A stretch of 64,000 nucleotides of DNA from an uncultured marine group I thaumarchaeote (GCA_902590655.1 CACIXQ010000001.1:45993-109992); one strand, 5' to 3'. Shown: positions 33,731-42,027, numbered from the stretch's first letter. A program made the numbers and translations. Notes: generated by a model not told the origin, from the letters alone.

Positions 33731-34792
33731 ATGAAAGCTCGTAGAAGGAGACTAGAAAAATATTGTAATGCCCTTAATTGTGATACTCTTGTTACTTTTG
33801 AGCCTGAAAATCTCTTCTATCTGACTGGATTTTGGGGTGAGGCGATTGGCATCTTGGAAAAAGGCGGGAAAACAACGATCATTGCGCCAGAACTAGAAGC
33901 ACAACGAGCCAGGGAGGATTCAATCAATTGTAGTATTGTAACTTCACAAAGAGGTGGTCTTGTGTCCTCATTAGCTTCTACCATAAAGAAGAAAAAAATC
34001 TGCACAGACTGCCAGAACTACTCCATAATGCAGTCATTGAAAAAATCAATTCCTAAGATAAAACAATCTTCTGAGCCATTTTACAATGCGCGCATAATCA
34101 AGGACTCTGAGGAAATTCGCATCTTGAAAAAGACATCATCAATTATAGATGAAATGTTTGATCTTTGCACACAGGCCATCGAGAAAGGCAGGAGAGAATC
34201 TGAACTGCAGGCATTTTTGATGGCGTTTGCAAATGCAAATGATCTTTTCGACACTGGATACCGTTCAACATTAAATCCACTGATAATTGCTAGCGGTCCA
34301 AATTCTTCGCTCCCACACGCACAGGTTACCAAAAGAAAATTTGCAGATGGTGACATGATTACGATAGATTTGACATTAAGATACAAAGGATATGTTTCAG
34401 ATGCTACAAGAACATTTGGGCTAGGTTCTATTTCTAAAGAGGCAATTACAGTTTATGAAATTGTAAAGGAATCACAAAGAGCAGGACTGAAAGCTGTCAG
34501 ATCTGGGGAAACCTGTGCATCGGTAGACGATGCATGTAGAAAAATCATAGAGGAGTACAACTACGGACCACATTTCATCCATTCGACCGGTCATGGAATT
34601 GGGTTGGATGTTCATGAAAGTCCCAATATCTCCGCTAAAAGTAAACAAAAGCTGAAGAAGGATATGGCAATTACAGTAGAACCTGGAATCTATATCCCAA
34701 AAAAATTTGGCGTTCGTATTGAGGATTCACTAATAGTGAAGGATAGAGCATCTGTGATGCACAAGTTTACGAAAGATCTAATTGTAATTTAA
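33731..34792 (+). CDS. Xaa-Pro peptidase (M24 metallopeptidase)
   Basis: Cleaves N-terminal residues before proline (dipeptidase or aminopeptidase P). 353 residues; the five metal ligands are D213, D224, H288, E317 and E331 in the pita-bread fold. N-terminal creatinase-like domain 1-120. Starts at ATG, divergent from the PP-loop gene; ends 4 nt from the convergent rhodanese gene. Confidence 0.94.
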   Translation: MKARRRRLEKYCNALNCDTLVTFEPENLFYLTGFWGEAIGILEKGGKTTIIAPELEAQRAREDSINCSIVTSQRGGLVSSLASTIKKKKICTDCQNYSIMQSLKKSIPKIKQSSEPFYNARIIKDSEEIRILKKTSSIIDEMFDLCTQAIEKGRRESELQAFLMAFANANDLFDTGYRSTLNPLIIASGPNSSLPHAQVTKRKFADGDMITIDLTLRYKGYVSDATRTFGLGSISKEAITVYEIVKESQRAGLKAVRSGETCASVDDACRKIIEEYNYGPHFIHSTGHGIGLDVHESPNISAKSKQKLKKDMAITVEPGIYIPKKFGVRIEDSLIVKDRASVMHKFTKDLIVI

Positions 34793-34796
34793 AAAA

Positions 34797-35189
34797 TTAA
34801 TAGGTTTTACTGGAGCCGTTTCCATTCTTACTTTCCCAAGAAGCATATCCACCATCAAGATTTACTATATCAACTTTAAGTTCAGACTTTACTAGTTCCT
34901 CAGCAGCCAAATTTCCCCTATATCCAAAAGAACAGTACATACAAATTTTCTTATCTAGAGATTTTTCCACGTCAACTTGCTTTGTAAGAACTAAAAACAG
35001 ACGGTGTCTTTCCTCAGGACCAAATTCATCTTTTTCTGTCTTTCTTACTTTTCTGATCAGCTGACCCAATGGTAAATGAACAGAATCATCAATTTGACCA
35101 CTAAGTAGTTCCTCTTGTTCACGTACATCAATCAAAACATATTTTTCACGATTTTTTTTTAATTCATCGACACTGATAGTTTTCGCCAT
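34797..35189 (-). CDS. Single-domain rhodanese
   Basis: 130 residues with the rhodanese fold: DVREQEEL (21-28), catalytic C86 in CSFGYRG, and the final GGYASWE strand. An inserted Lys/Glu-rich loop (about 45-60) lengthens it. Sulfurtransferase; the recipient is unknown, but a tRNA-thiolation-type PP-loop gene is nearby. Confidence 0.9.
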   Translation of the reverse strand: MAKTISVDELKKNREKYVLIDVREQEELLSGQIDDSVHLPLGQLIRKVRKTEKDEFGPEERHRLFLVLTKQVDVEKSLDKKICMYCSFGYRGNLAAEELVKSELKVDIVNLDGGYASWESKNGNGSSKTY

Positions 35190-35265
35190 TTTTGATTTGG
35201 TTTTGGTACAGGATTTAAGCTATACCATAGCTAGTCGTGTGATTATTACTAGTACGGTAATCAAA

Positions 35266-35790
35266 ATGAAAATAAAATTAAAATATCAGGGCACTCACTG
35301 GATCGATCTGACTCAACAAGTTCGTGACATAAGAAAGGCGTTTGGACAATTCTCATCCAGTAAGACGCAAATATGTAACACATTGAAACCCGTAGAGATT
35401 GAATTTGATGCACAGGAAGATGTTCTTGAAGCAACACAATCAATTGACTTTGACAAAGGAGATATTATAATTAAAAAATCTGGAATCTATCTTGTAATTG
35501 CGGGACCACAGATTGCAAAGCTAAGAGGAGCAAGAAATCGTTGGATTGATTTTTGGTTAAGAGTAAACAACGTAGACCTTCCTAACTCTAACGTTAGACG
35601 TGTCTTGACAGACTCTCAAGAAAAGGATGTTATCCCAATCAATGCTGTATGTCCATTAAATCGTGGTGACACATTGAATATAATGATGGCTGCTGAAACT
35701 GAAGGTGAAGGTATTGGTATAGAAGCAATGCAACCAGACGGCGAACCAACCATTCCATCCATAATACTAACACTTGTCCAATTAGATTAG
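35266..35790 (+). CDS. C1q/TNF-like jelly-roll protein
   Basis: 174 residues from ATG 35266; the open frame further upstream to 35197 is not needed. The region SGIYLVIAGPQIAK, IDFWLRVNN, LPNSNVRR, INAVCPLNRGDTLNIM and IPSIILTLVQLD reproduces the strand order of C1q/TNF-like domains (GxYlvia ... W.FwLRvNn ... vpNSnv ... LnkGD). No signal peptide. Function in archaea is unknown. Confidence 0.6.
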   Translation: MKIKLKYQGTHWIDLTQQVRDIRKAFGQFSSSKTQICNTLKPVEIEFDAQEDVLEATQSIDFDKGDIIIKKSGIYLVIAGPQIAKLRGARNRWIDFWLRVNNVDLPNSNVRRVLTDSQEKDVIPINAVCPLNRGDTLNIMMAAETEGEGIGIEAMQPDGEPTIPSIILTLVQLD

Positions 35791-35803
35791 GACGTTGTTC
35801 TAA

Positions 35804-36631
35804 TTGTCTAATTTATCAAAGAAAAAACAAATACACAAAAGTTTGTTTACAAAAACGCTACTAGTTTTTTTCATATTTGTTTCATCTACATTCTTTATTC
35901 AGATATCATTTGGTGCTACTGGAGAAAGAGATGCAAGTTGCCATGTTTTAGAAATTAGTGAACATTGTGATCTCTCAGGAATCGGTCATCTGCTTTATGG
36001 TGATGCAGTTGTTGGTGGTATTCTAGCACTTTTCTTTCACCACCTTGCGCACAAAAACCAAGTTAGAATAGATAGGATCATCAGTTCAAATGAGGAACAT
36101 AGACTGAAAAGGAAGGATTTTGCTATATTCCATCTTAAATCCCAAGTTACTGCAATGCTATTCAATTTAGGCCGAATTAAGAAGACAGCAGAATTTTACA
36201 ACGATGCGGTAAAGTCTAGTTATCACCCACTTACAACTGAAGAAAAGGAGCGAACTTGGAAAATTCGTACATTACATGAAAGAGTGAATTTTGAGCAGGA
36301 AAAACTTGGACGATTACTTGATGTTGTTAGAAGTACATTGGTAGGTGCTCAAGACGTTTTGGAGCCTGAAGTGGTTATGCAAATAGATGGTGTAATTACA
36401 TTTGTTGGGGAGATGGTAATTGAAGAACAACAAGACGAGACAATGGAGTTTGTAAAATATTCAGTTTCTAAGAAGAAGGTTTTGTATCTTTTAGAGAAAC
36501 TAAAATCTTATTCAACTGTAACACATACATTCAAAAAAGTGGAGGAAGACATTGAGGGCGAGCTCAACGTTCCAGCATATCCAGATACTAGCAATAAGGA
36601 AACTGTTGTTAATGAACAAAATACTGTTTAA
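35804..36631 (+). CDS. Membrane protein with N-terminal anchors and helical cytoplasmic domain
   Basis: 275 residues. A basic N-terminus, first membrane helix (about 18-38), second hydrophobic segment (about 58-80, GIGHLLYGDAVVGGILALFF), then a long helical region (90-255). C-C spaced pair (CHVLEISEHC, 46-55) may be extracytoplasmic and oxidised. Start TTG. No known family. It follows the C1q-like gene by 13 nt. Confidence 0.6.
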   Translation: MSNLSKKKQIHKSLFTKTLLVFFIFVSSTFFIQISFGATGERDASCHVLEISEHCDLSGIGHLLYGDAVVGGILALFFHHLAHKNQVRIDRIISSNEEHRLKRKDFAIFHLKSQVTAMLFNLGRIKKTAEFYNDAVKSSYHPLTTEEKERTWKIRTLHERVNFEQEKLGRLLDVVRSTLVGAQDVLEPEVVMQIDGVITFVGEMVIEEQQDETMEFVKYSVSKKKVLYLLEKLKSYSTVTHTFKKVEEDIEGELNVPAYPDTSNKETVVNEQNTV

Positions 36632-36727
36632 TGTCTCCTAAAATCTCTTAAAATAACATCATTTGCATTCTTCTTTTTGTAGATTAAAATTTTTAGCAAT
36701 AGAATTTAGGAGAAATTAGGAGACATT
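36630..36727. repeat. 12-bp perfect inverted repeat around a gene-free gap
   Basis: AATGTCTCCTAA (36630-36641) and TTAGGAGACATT (36716-36727) pair perfectly. An inner TTTAGGAGA (36705-36713) can also pair with TCTCCTAAA (36634-36642), giving two alternative foldings. The repeat begins in the stop codon region of the preceding gene, and the loop has no ORF. It could be a 3' UTR switch, a protection hairpin or part of an operator. Confidence 0.5.
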
Positions 36728-36818
36728 GTTTCCTAACACAAAAGACAAAATCAAAACAGACTGCTTTGTCTATCTTTGTCGACTTTTTCGCCCTTTAACA
36801 ATTTTTTACAGATAAACC

Positions 36819-37106
36819 ATGAGCAATTGGTATGATCCTGACCACCTTTCCAATGGTAAGGTAAGAGACATTAGACCACATGAGGAAAATCCCGATGATT
36901 GGGACTGCGAAATAGAGTTGAATTGCCACAAGACAGAAAATTCTGGTCGTGTGTCAACTGTGTTTATGAGATATTTGCGTGACAAATATGGCGCGAACAC
37001 AGCAGATAGAGCACTTAAACGCGCTCAGAAAAGAGAGCAGCGGGCAAAAATAGAAGATGCACCAACTACGCCAACTACATCATCAAAGATGGCGGGAGTT
37101 TTCTAG
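36819..37106 (+). CDS. Conserved small acidic/basic protein of unknown function
   Basis: 95 residues from ATG (MSNWYDPDHL). Acidic first third, helical middle with DRALKRAQKREQRAK, low-complexity Thr/Pro tail. No domain recognised. Follows the inverted-repeat region; TTTAACAATTTTTTACAG precedes its start. Likely thaumarchaeal family. Confidence 0.55.
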   Translation: MSNWYDPDHLSNGKVRDIRPHEENPDDWDCEIELNCHKTENSGRVSTVFMRYLRDKYGANTADRALKRAQKREQRAKIEDAPTTPTTSSKMAGVF

Positions 37107-37111
37107 GTAAT

Positions 37112-37246
37112 TCATTCTTCATTTTTTATTCTACCTTCGTCTACTAGTTGTTTCACCGTATCCAGACACTTCTCACAAGACCAAACTGTTCCAACTTGAT
37201 AACCATCAGCTTCAGTTATGGATTTTTTACAAAGATAACAGTTCAC
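37112..37246 (-). CDS. 44-residue zinc-ribbon microprotein
   Basis: Start is GTG (37244-37246). The product begins MNCYLCKK and has WSCEKC; C3, C6, C24 and C27 make a classic CxxC...CxxC zinc knuckle, followed by a basic/acidic helix. It lies in a region where nothing else is coded. No partner is evident. Confidence 0.55.
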   Translation of the reverse strand: MNCYLCKKSITEADGYQVGTVWSCEKCLDTVKQLVDEGRIKNEE

Positions 37247-37303
37247 ACCTTGATTTTTTCCAAGCTTGCTAATATTCTTAAAGGGAGTATATACTTGCCC
37301 ATT

Positions 37304-37387
37304 ATGCCATTACGTAAAAAAGGAAAACATAAGAGATGGGCTGACCAAAAAGCTGATCGTAGAAGATCTAAACAGAAAAAGAGATAG
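37304..37387 (+). CDS. 27-residue highly basic peptide
   Basis: MPLRKKGKHKRWADQKADRR... with 14 Lys/Arg among 27 residues. A CTTAAA box about 26 nt upstream and an ATG give a leaderless gene. Could bind nucleic acid or the ribosome; confidence is limited by length. Confidence 0.45.
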   Translation: MPLRKKGKHKRWADQKADRRRSKQKKR

Positions 37388-37415
37388 AGATCTGCAATCA
37401 AGATAAAGTGATAAA

Positions 37416-37724
37416 ATGGGCAAAATATTAGCCGGCAAGGCTTCTGATATACCATCTGGCAAAATGATCAAGGTAGAAGCAGATGGAAAAGATATTCTGA
37501 TAACCAATGTTGATGGAAATTATTATGCAATGGATGATACATGCGCACATGCTGGCGCAAGTCTTGCTGAAGGATCATTGGACGATTCTATCATTACATG
37601 TCCATGGCATGGTGCAACTTGGGATTGCAAGACAGGCAAGATGATTAAATTTGGAGTACAGCTCAAGGATCTAGCATCATACAAAGTCACGGTTGAATCA
37701 GATGACATCTTTGTGGAAGGTTAG
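37416..37724 (+). CDS. Rieske [2Fe-2S] ferredoxin
   Basis: 102 residues; C43-x-H45 (CAHAGASL) and C62-x2-H65 (CPWHGATWD) bind a Rieske cluster. Family resembles NirD and the ferredoxin components of dioxygenases, soluble and membrane-free. It could donate electrons to a reductase; no partner enzyme adjoins. Confidence 0.94.
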   Translation: MGKILAGKASDIPSGKMIKVEADGKDILITNVDGNYYAMDDTCAHAGASLAEGSLDDSIITCPWHGATWDCKTGKMIKFGVQLKDLASYKVTVESDDIFVEG

Positions 37725-37737
37725 TGGGTGAAAGAAC

Positions 37738-37887
37738 TTGACTGAAATTGTTTCTTGTGAGGAATGTAAAGACTGGCATAAAAACTTGGACTTGAAGGCA
37801 GAAAAGTATGGTAAAAATTTTCCGTTAACAAAAAACCCATTCAAGAAATGGCATGTTAACTGTAGATGTTCTTGCCATAAAAACTAG
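37738..37887 (+). CDS. 49-residue zinc-binding microprotein
   Basis: Start TTG (37738). Residues: CEEC (7-10), then WHKN and, at the C-terminus, CRCSCH (42-47). The C-terminal HVNCRCSCHK motif resembles that of several bacterial small zinc proteins. It follows Rieske by 13 nt, so probably shares its transcript. Confidence 0.55.
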   Translation: MTEIVSCEECKDWHKNLDLKAEKYGKNFPLTKNPFKKWHVNCRCSCHKN

Positions 37888-37891
37888 AAGT

Positions 37892-38332
37892 TTAATCTTT
37901 CTGAATATCTAATTTTAGATTATGTAATGACTTTGTATAAAACTGGTTCAAGAATTTAGAAAACTCTAAAAACTCTTTTTTCCTTTTATCACTGACAAAG
38001 TAAGATTGCCATGTAACTTTGATTCTACCACCGCTCATTTTTTTCATTGAAATGTTTGCTAAATATGCAAGTAATGGAAGCCCTGTGGTTGCAATATAAG
38101 AAAAGCCTTTTTTTGTAGACCACTCTACAACATGTTCTTCAACATCAGATCCGTCTTCAAACGAAATTAATCTAATCGCACCGACACCATATTTTTTTTG
38201 TGACAAAAATTTAGATGATTTTTGTTCCTCTAGCCAATCCAGTTTTGTAATCTTACTTAATTTTTTCCAGACAGTTTCTACACTAGCCTTAATTATCACA
38301 CTTCTTTTTGCTGTTCCTACATGTTTTTCCAT
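37892..38332 (-). CDS. SRPBCC (START-like) lipid/ligand-binding protein
   Basis: 146 residues from the ATG at 38330-38332; the frame is open 45 nt further. VIIKASVETVWKKLSKI begins the helix-grip fold, and KVTWQSYFVSD strand then a long C-terminal helix (KEFLEFSKFLNQFYTKSL) complete it. Binds a hydrophobic ligand; unknown which. It follows the nuclease gene on the same strand. Confidence 0.7.
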   Translation of the reverse strand: MEKHVGTAKRSVIIKASVETVWKKLSKITKLDWLEEQKSSKFLSQKKYGVGAIRLISFEDGSDVEEHVVEWSTKKGFSYIATTGLPLLAYLANISMKKMSGGRIKVTWQSYFVSDKRKKEFLEFSKFLNQFYTKSLHNLKLDIQKD

Positions 38333-38357
38333 GTTAGAGCTTCCATTTACTCCTTTT

Positions 38358-39011
38358 TTACCGCTTGTATTCTTCAACCATCTCTTCTAATCTTTCCACA
38401 TATAGTGACTGATCATCTTTGTGTACATCAAGTGTTCCATCTTCTGTAACAGTAAGAATTACAATCTGATCAATCTTTTCACCAGTTCGCTCTTCCCAGG
38501 CAATAGAATAGAAGGTAGCCTGGATAAGATAATTCTCATTTATCTCATTACGTTTTCTTGACGCAGTCTTAAAGTCAATGATGGACAGTTTACCGTCATA
38601 CTCTGCTATGCAGTCAACTGTTCCAGCTAGACGTAAACGTTTACTGTAAATTGCCTTTTCCAAAACTCTGATTTGGTCAATCTTATCCAGCGCAGGTATC
38701 ATTAACTGGAAAAGACCAGCTGCGAGTACACCATGATTGCCGACAAGGTCAGTTTCAGGCTTGTTTGACAGACAATTTTCAATGAGTTTATGCACTTTAT
38801 TTCCTCTAATTGTGGCAGTTTTCATCACATGATCTGCAACATCATCTCCAACAGATTCTCTCCATGATAATATACCATCAGGAGTGTAATTCTTCAGAAG
38901 TGATGTGATACTGATGAAAGTGCCATCTGGTGTTTCATAATGTCTTACATCGTTAACCTTTATCTGCTTAATTTCAGGAAGTTCTTTTTTTGGCACATGT
39001 GTAAAAGTCAT
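38358..39011 (-). CDS. PD-(D/E)XK nuclease, MGME1-like
   Basis: 217 residues. The motif GTVDCIAEYDGKLSIIDFKTA contains D, D and K of the PD-(D/E)XK core (about residues 135-155), with RGNKVHKLIE the first helix. Resembles mitochondrial genome maintenance exonuclease 1 and RecB-type single-strand nucleases. Active site looks intact, unlike the Cas4-like protein at 63119. Confidence 0.82.
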   Translation of the reverse strand: MTFTHVPKKELPEIKQIKVNDVRHYETPDGTFISITSLLKNYTPDGILSWRESVGDDVADHVMKTATIRGNKVHKLIENCLSNKPETDLVGNHGVLAAGLFQLMIPALDKIDQIRVLEKAIYSKRLRLAGTVDCIAEYDGKLSIIDFKTASRKRNEINENYLIQATFYSIAWEERTGEKIDQIVILTVTEDGTLDVHKDDQSLYVERLEEMVEEYKR

Positions 39012-39068
39012 TAATTACAAACTTTGCATACTAAACACTATTTTATTTCTTGGGAGTATTTTTTTTTG

Positions 39069-39308
39069 ATGGTGAATCAAGTTCTTGTCCATGTCAAGAC
39101 ATCAAAAGGAGATTGGGAAACTACATTTCAGAAATCAACCAGAATAAAGGATGTTATACTTGGTTCAAGAATGCACTTTCGATTATCAAAAGAAATCAAG
39201 CTTGTATTATGCAGAGAAGAATCACCACATGTGGATTTTGATCCTGACCGTGCATTGGTAAACTACAATGTATTGGATGGTGAAGTTTTGATCCTAAAAG
39301 AAATGTGA
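39069..39308 (+). CDS. Ubiquitin-like beta-grasp protein (no terminal GG)
   Basis: 79 residues from ATG 39069. Strand order VLVHVKTSKGDWETTF, helix RIKDVILGSRMHF, strand IKLVLC, and the YNVLDGEVLILKEM ending parallel ubiquitin (two strands, helix, YNI-like turn, terminal strand). The C-terminus is KEM, so it lacks the diglycine needed for conjugation. Could be a non-conjugating Ubl or sulfur-carrier remnant. Confidence 0.55.
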   Translation: MVNQVLVHVKTSKGDWETTFQKSTRIKDVILGSRMHFRLSKEIKLVLCREESPHVDFDPDRALVNYNVLDGEVLILKEM

Positions 39309-39374
39309 AACATACGTGTTACCACTAGCTGTTTCAAATTTTTAATGTTAAATATTATGAAACCATACTGGATA

Positions 39375-39508
39375 TGATGCCAAAAGCTGACAAAGCTTAT
39401 GACTAAACGGTGTGGCCTCGCAAAACAGAAAGTTAAGAATCTCTTAGGGGAGAACTGGAGGTAGTCTCCAAAAGATGTTTTGCCTGAGGAGGTCACACCA
39501 AGTTTTTA
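39375..39508 (+). ncRNA. Candidate structured RNA
   Basis: In the 200-nt gap between two convergent genes. A TTAAATA box (39348-39354) would give a start near 39375-39380. Helix 1: AAGCT/AGCTT (39384-39388/39394-39398). Helix 2, long: GGTGTG (39409-39414), CCTC (39416-39419) and GCAAAAC (39420-39426) pair with GTTTTGC (39477-39483), GAGG (39486-39489) and CACACC (39494-39499), 17 bp with small bulges. Inside it, GGAGA/TCTCC (39450-39454/39464-39468 approx.) closes a hairpin. T5 (39503-39507) follows. I do not recognise SRP or RNase P RNA here. Confidence 0.55.
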
Positions 39509-39772
39509 TTACTTAAAATCATCTTTCCCAACCCAACCATCTTTCTTGTCTGGTTTTGGTTGTGGTTCCGGTTGTGGTTCCGGTTCTCGAAATCTTGGTG
39601 GTTCCGGCGTTTTTTGGTTTGTGAAAAATTCCTCACTGGGATATGGTTCATTTGGTCTAGTTCCCATACTACCGCTCCTATACTTGCGTAGTAGCCTTGG
39701 AATTATTCGTGCTAATGGAATGATTAGAAATATCAAATAAATCCACATGCCACCAGTTGGGTCGCCTTCCAT
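39509..39772 (-). CDS. Single-TM protein with Pro-rich tail
   Basis: 87 residues: one membrane helix (about 8-26, MWIYLIFLIIPLARIIPRLL) followed by a basic stretch and a Pro/Glu-rich cytoplasmic tail (EPEPQPEPQPKPDKK). No domain recognised. Could be a scaffold or the anchor of a complex. Convergent with the candidate RNA. Confidence 0.6.
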   Translation of the reverse strand: MEGDPTGGMWIYLIFLIIPLARIIPRLLRKYRSGSMGTRPNEPYPSEEFFTNQKTPEPPRFREPEPQPEPQPKPDKKDGWVGKDDFK

Positions 39773-39812
39773 ATTGAATTACGATTAAAATTTCATTATT
39801 ATGTTTTTCATT

Positions 39813-40244
39813 TTAGGAGTTTTTTGCAACTTGTGCAAATTCATCCAATGCCTGATTCATTTTGTTTTTAATCTTCTTTTTGGCGAGGAATCCCATTACC
39901 TTAAACTTTCCATTCAACACAAGATCCACATCAATCGTAATTTTCGTTCCTTCGGATATTTTTTCAAAAGTTTCTTCAAATTTTGTGTTTTTACCTGGTC
40001 CGTCAAGCATTATTACTGTGTGCTTGTCTGGTTTCTGAACAATGTGGTCTACAGTAACACTCAGTTTTTTGCCAAGGAATTCCAACTCCTCTTCAAGTTT
40101 AGTAGTGTTACCAGATTTTGATATTATTTTCAATGATTTGAAATACTTTGGAAATATTTTAGCTAGATTTTCAAAATCCGTTATGACGCTGAATATCTTA
40201 TCTCTATCAACATCAACTATTTTTGTAAAGCTAAATTTTGGCAT
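39813..40244 (-). CDS. SRPBCC/CoxG-like protein
   Basis: 143 residues with the START-like fold: FSVITDFENLAKIFPKYFKSLKI near the N-terminus, a central beta-sheet and a C-terminal helix (KNKMNQALDEFAQVAK). Second SRPBCC gene in the region (also 37892). Ligand unknown; such proteins often act in coenzyme Q or carbon-monoxide dehydrogenase biogenesis. Confidence 0.72.
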   Translation of the reverse strand: MPKFSFTKIVDVDRDKIFSVITDFENLAKIFPKYFKSLKIISKSGNTTKLEEELEFLGKKLSVTVDHIVQKPDKHTVIMLDGPGKNTKFEETFEKISEGTKITIDVDLVLNGKFKVMGFLAKKKIKNKMNQALDEFAQVAKNS

Positions 40245-40249
40245 GGAAT

Positions 40250-40981
40250 CTACCTTTTACTTTTGATAATAATTCTTCGTATAATCCTGAATATTCCATA
40301 TCCTATTCCCGCAAATATAATGATAACAATAATGATAGAAATTACTGCTGTAAGATAATCATTAAAGAAAATTTTTGTCTCAAACCATGCTCTGACGAAT
40401 GAGTCAAAAAAGTTGGCATCTGAAAAATCTTCAACTTCTCCTACTGCCAATGTAAACTTGCCGTTTTCAGTTGTATCAAAAACTGCTAGATAGTACGTAC
40501 CTGGATTCATACTTTCACTTCTAATTTCTTGGCGCTCCCAATAGTTTACTTGCGTGAATGGCTCATAAAACACATTGTCTGTAGGTTTGCCGTCATAATC
40601 AAAAACAATTGCTTGATATCCATCTGGTAACGCAAAAGGCACATCAGTGTTTTTTTCACCAGTATGTGAGCTGATCATTGCAATGTTTTGTTGGTGTGCT
40701 ATTATTGCAAGAGATGGACTAAAATTTTCTAAACCATCCAATGCAGGTATCACAAGACTGGCATAGAGTGATTCCCTTTGATCAGCCTCAAATTTGTAAA
40801 ACAAAACATTGTTTTCAAGCTCTCCATACATAGCCCATGAAATCTGAGGATCTGGTATGTAGAGAGCATTTTCCATAGTAGTGTTACTACCATCTGAAAA
40901 GATCAACTGGTGGGCAAGTGAATCATCTATGTGAAAAAACATACACGAGACTAACAGAAACAATATGATGCCTTTTTTCAA
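40250..40981 (-). CDS. Secreted protein with C-terminal membrane anchor
   Basis: 243 residues. Signal peptide 1-23; a beta-rich extracellular region with GTYYLAVFDTTENGKFTLAVGEVEDF at about 175-205; a C-terminal membrane helix (about 212-236) and a basic end (RRIIIKSKR). No enzyme motif. Surface-exposed by prediction. It precedes the SRPBCC gene by 5 nt, so they may form an operon. Confidence 0.72.
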   Translation of the reverse strand: MKKGIILFLLVSCMFFHIDDSLAHQLIFSDGSNTTMENALYIPDPQISWAMYGELENNVLFYKFEADQRESLYASLVIPALDGLENFSPSLAIIAHQQNIAMISSHTGEKNTDVPFALPDGYQAIVFDYDGKPTDNVFYEPFTQVNYWERQEIRSESMNPGTYYLAVFDTTENGKFTLAVGEVEDFSDANFFDSFVRAWFETKIFFNDYLTAVISIIIVIIIFAGIGYGIFRIIRRIIIKSKR

Positions 40982-41032
40982 TTCACTGTTCGGTAAATGT
41001 TGATATTAGTTAGTTTTTGCATATAATTTGAA

Positions 41033-41356
41033 TTGGTAGTCTTAGAACTTCATGGATCTGGTGGTCATATTCTTGCAGACGTTACAGATGAACAGGCAAA
41101 AAAGGCAGACCTTGGCGTTGGCAAGTGTTTCCTTGCTCCAATTGGTAAACTTGAGGAGCAAAAGATGCAGAAATATTTTTGCAAGACATGCGAGTCTGAG
41201 TTTGACGGTTCGCCTAAAATTCAGATTGAAGAAAGTCCCAATGAGGCTGTTGCAGACGGATTAATTCTGAAAGAGAGAGGACAATACACCTGTGGTAAAT
41301 GTAATTCAATAATTGGTGAATATCGTGTATTTGAAAAGGGACGTGAAACTAACTAA
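41033..41356 (+). CDS. Zinc-ribbon protein of unknown function
   Basis: 107 residues. Two cysteine pairs, CKTC (about 50-53) and CGKC (87-90), flank an acidic segment, giving a zinc ribbon; a C32 lies before. N-terminal strand pattern with GSGGHILADVTDEQ. Start TTG (41033). The end overlaps the hemerythrin gene by 4 nt (convergent). Confidence 0.6.
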   Translation: MVVLELHGSGGHILADVTDEQAKKADLGVGKCFLAPIGKLEEQKMQKYFCKTCESEFDGSPKIQIEESPNEAVADGLILKERGQYTCGKCNSIIGEYRVFEKGRETN

Positions 41357-41913
41357 GAATTTTTCATTGCCGTCAAGTCGTCATCTAGATCCTTTACAAG
41401 TTTTTCATAATCATCTCTAGTTTTTCCAAGCTCCGCTAACTTTGAGTTTTCAGTTTCTTGTAGTGCTTCCTCCACCTGTTTTTCATAGACCTGCAGTTTT
41501 GCATCAGCCATATTGAACAATCTGTTATTTTCTTTCCACAGATGTGCATTCACATGCTCAACGTATACTTCCATACCTTCGATAAGATTTGCCGAGTCTC
41601 CCGTGTCAAGATATGTTTTGGCAAACTCCTCAATTTTTTCCGCAATCTGCTTAGTAGTCTCATGCTCCATGATCATCTTGCGGATTGGTCCCATGTTGGT
41701 TGGCACACCAACTTTTCCTAGTGCTGGAAAAAGTGCATCCTCCTCCTTTCCATGGTGGCAAACATTGGTAAAGTTTTTTGCAAAATCAATTGTAGGAAGG
41801 AGTATTGATTCTGGAATTTGTTTACCATCCTTAAGCAAAGATGTGGTTGTTTGCATTGCAGATATGACCTTCTCAATAAGGTCATGGTCCTTGCGTAGAT
41901 GTGCAGTAGGCAT
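41353..41913 (-). CDS. Hemerythrin HHE-domain protein
   Basis: 186 residues from ATG 41911-41913 (MPTAHLRKDHDLIEK). Diiron-binding candidates are in AHLRKDHD, VCHHGKEEDALFPAL, IMEHETTK and the late HVNAHLWKENNRLF, the usual HHE set. C-terminal coiled-coil with acidic residues (about 135-185). Probable role in oxygen, NO or iron handling. Its promoter is a copy of the one before the 43402 gene. Confidence 0.9.
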   Translation of the reverse strand: MPTAHLRKDHDLIEKVISAMQTTTSLLKDGKQIPESILLPTIDFAKNFTNVCHHGKEEDALFPALGKVGVPTNMGPIRKMIMEHETTKQIAEKIEEFAKTYLDTGDSANLIEGMEVYVEHVNAHLWKENNRLFNMADAKLQVYEKQVEEALQETENSKLAELGKTRDDYEKLVKDLDDDLTAMKNS

Positions 41914-42027
41914 GAATTTTACATACAGAATAGCAATAAAAATCGTGTAAAGTTCTAAATTAATCCTATAATATCTTTGTTCACTGTCTGAAGGATCCGA
42001 TAGACCTCTGATTGAGTCCTTTGAACA
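41911..42027. repeat. Copy A of a ~117-bp duplicated divergent promoter
   Basis: Matches 43651-43768 nearly base for base from the minus-strand ATG (CATGAATTTTACATAC...) through an AT-rich intergenic stretch to the 5' end of the plus-strand gene. One base, the A of the plus-strand ATG, is deleted here. Confidence 0.9.

Noticed and set aside
39378..39405. C/D-box sRNA reading of ATGATG...CTGA near 39372-39390
   Set aside because: C and D boxes are incomplete and spacing is off; the hairpin model explains more.
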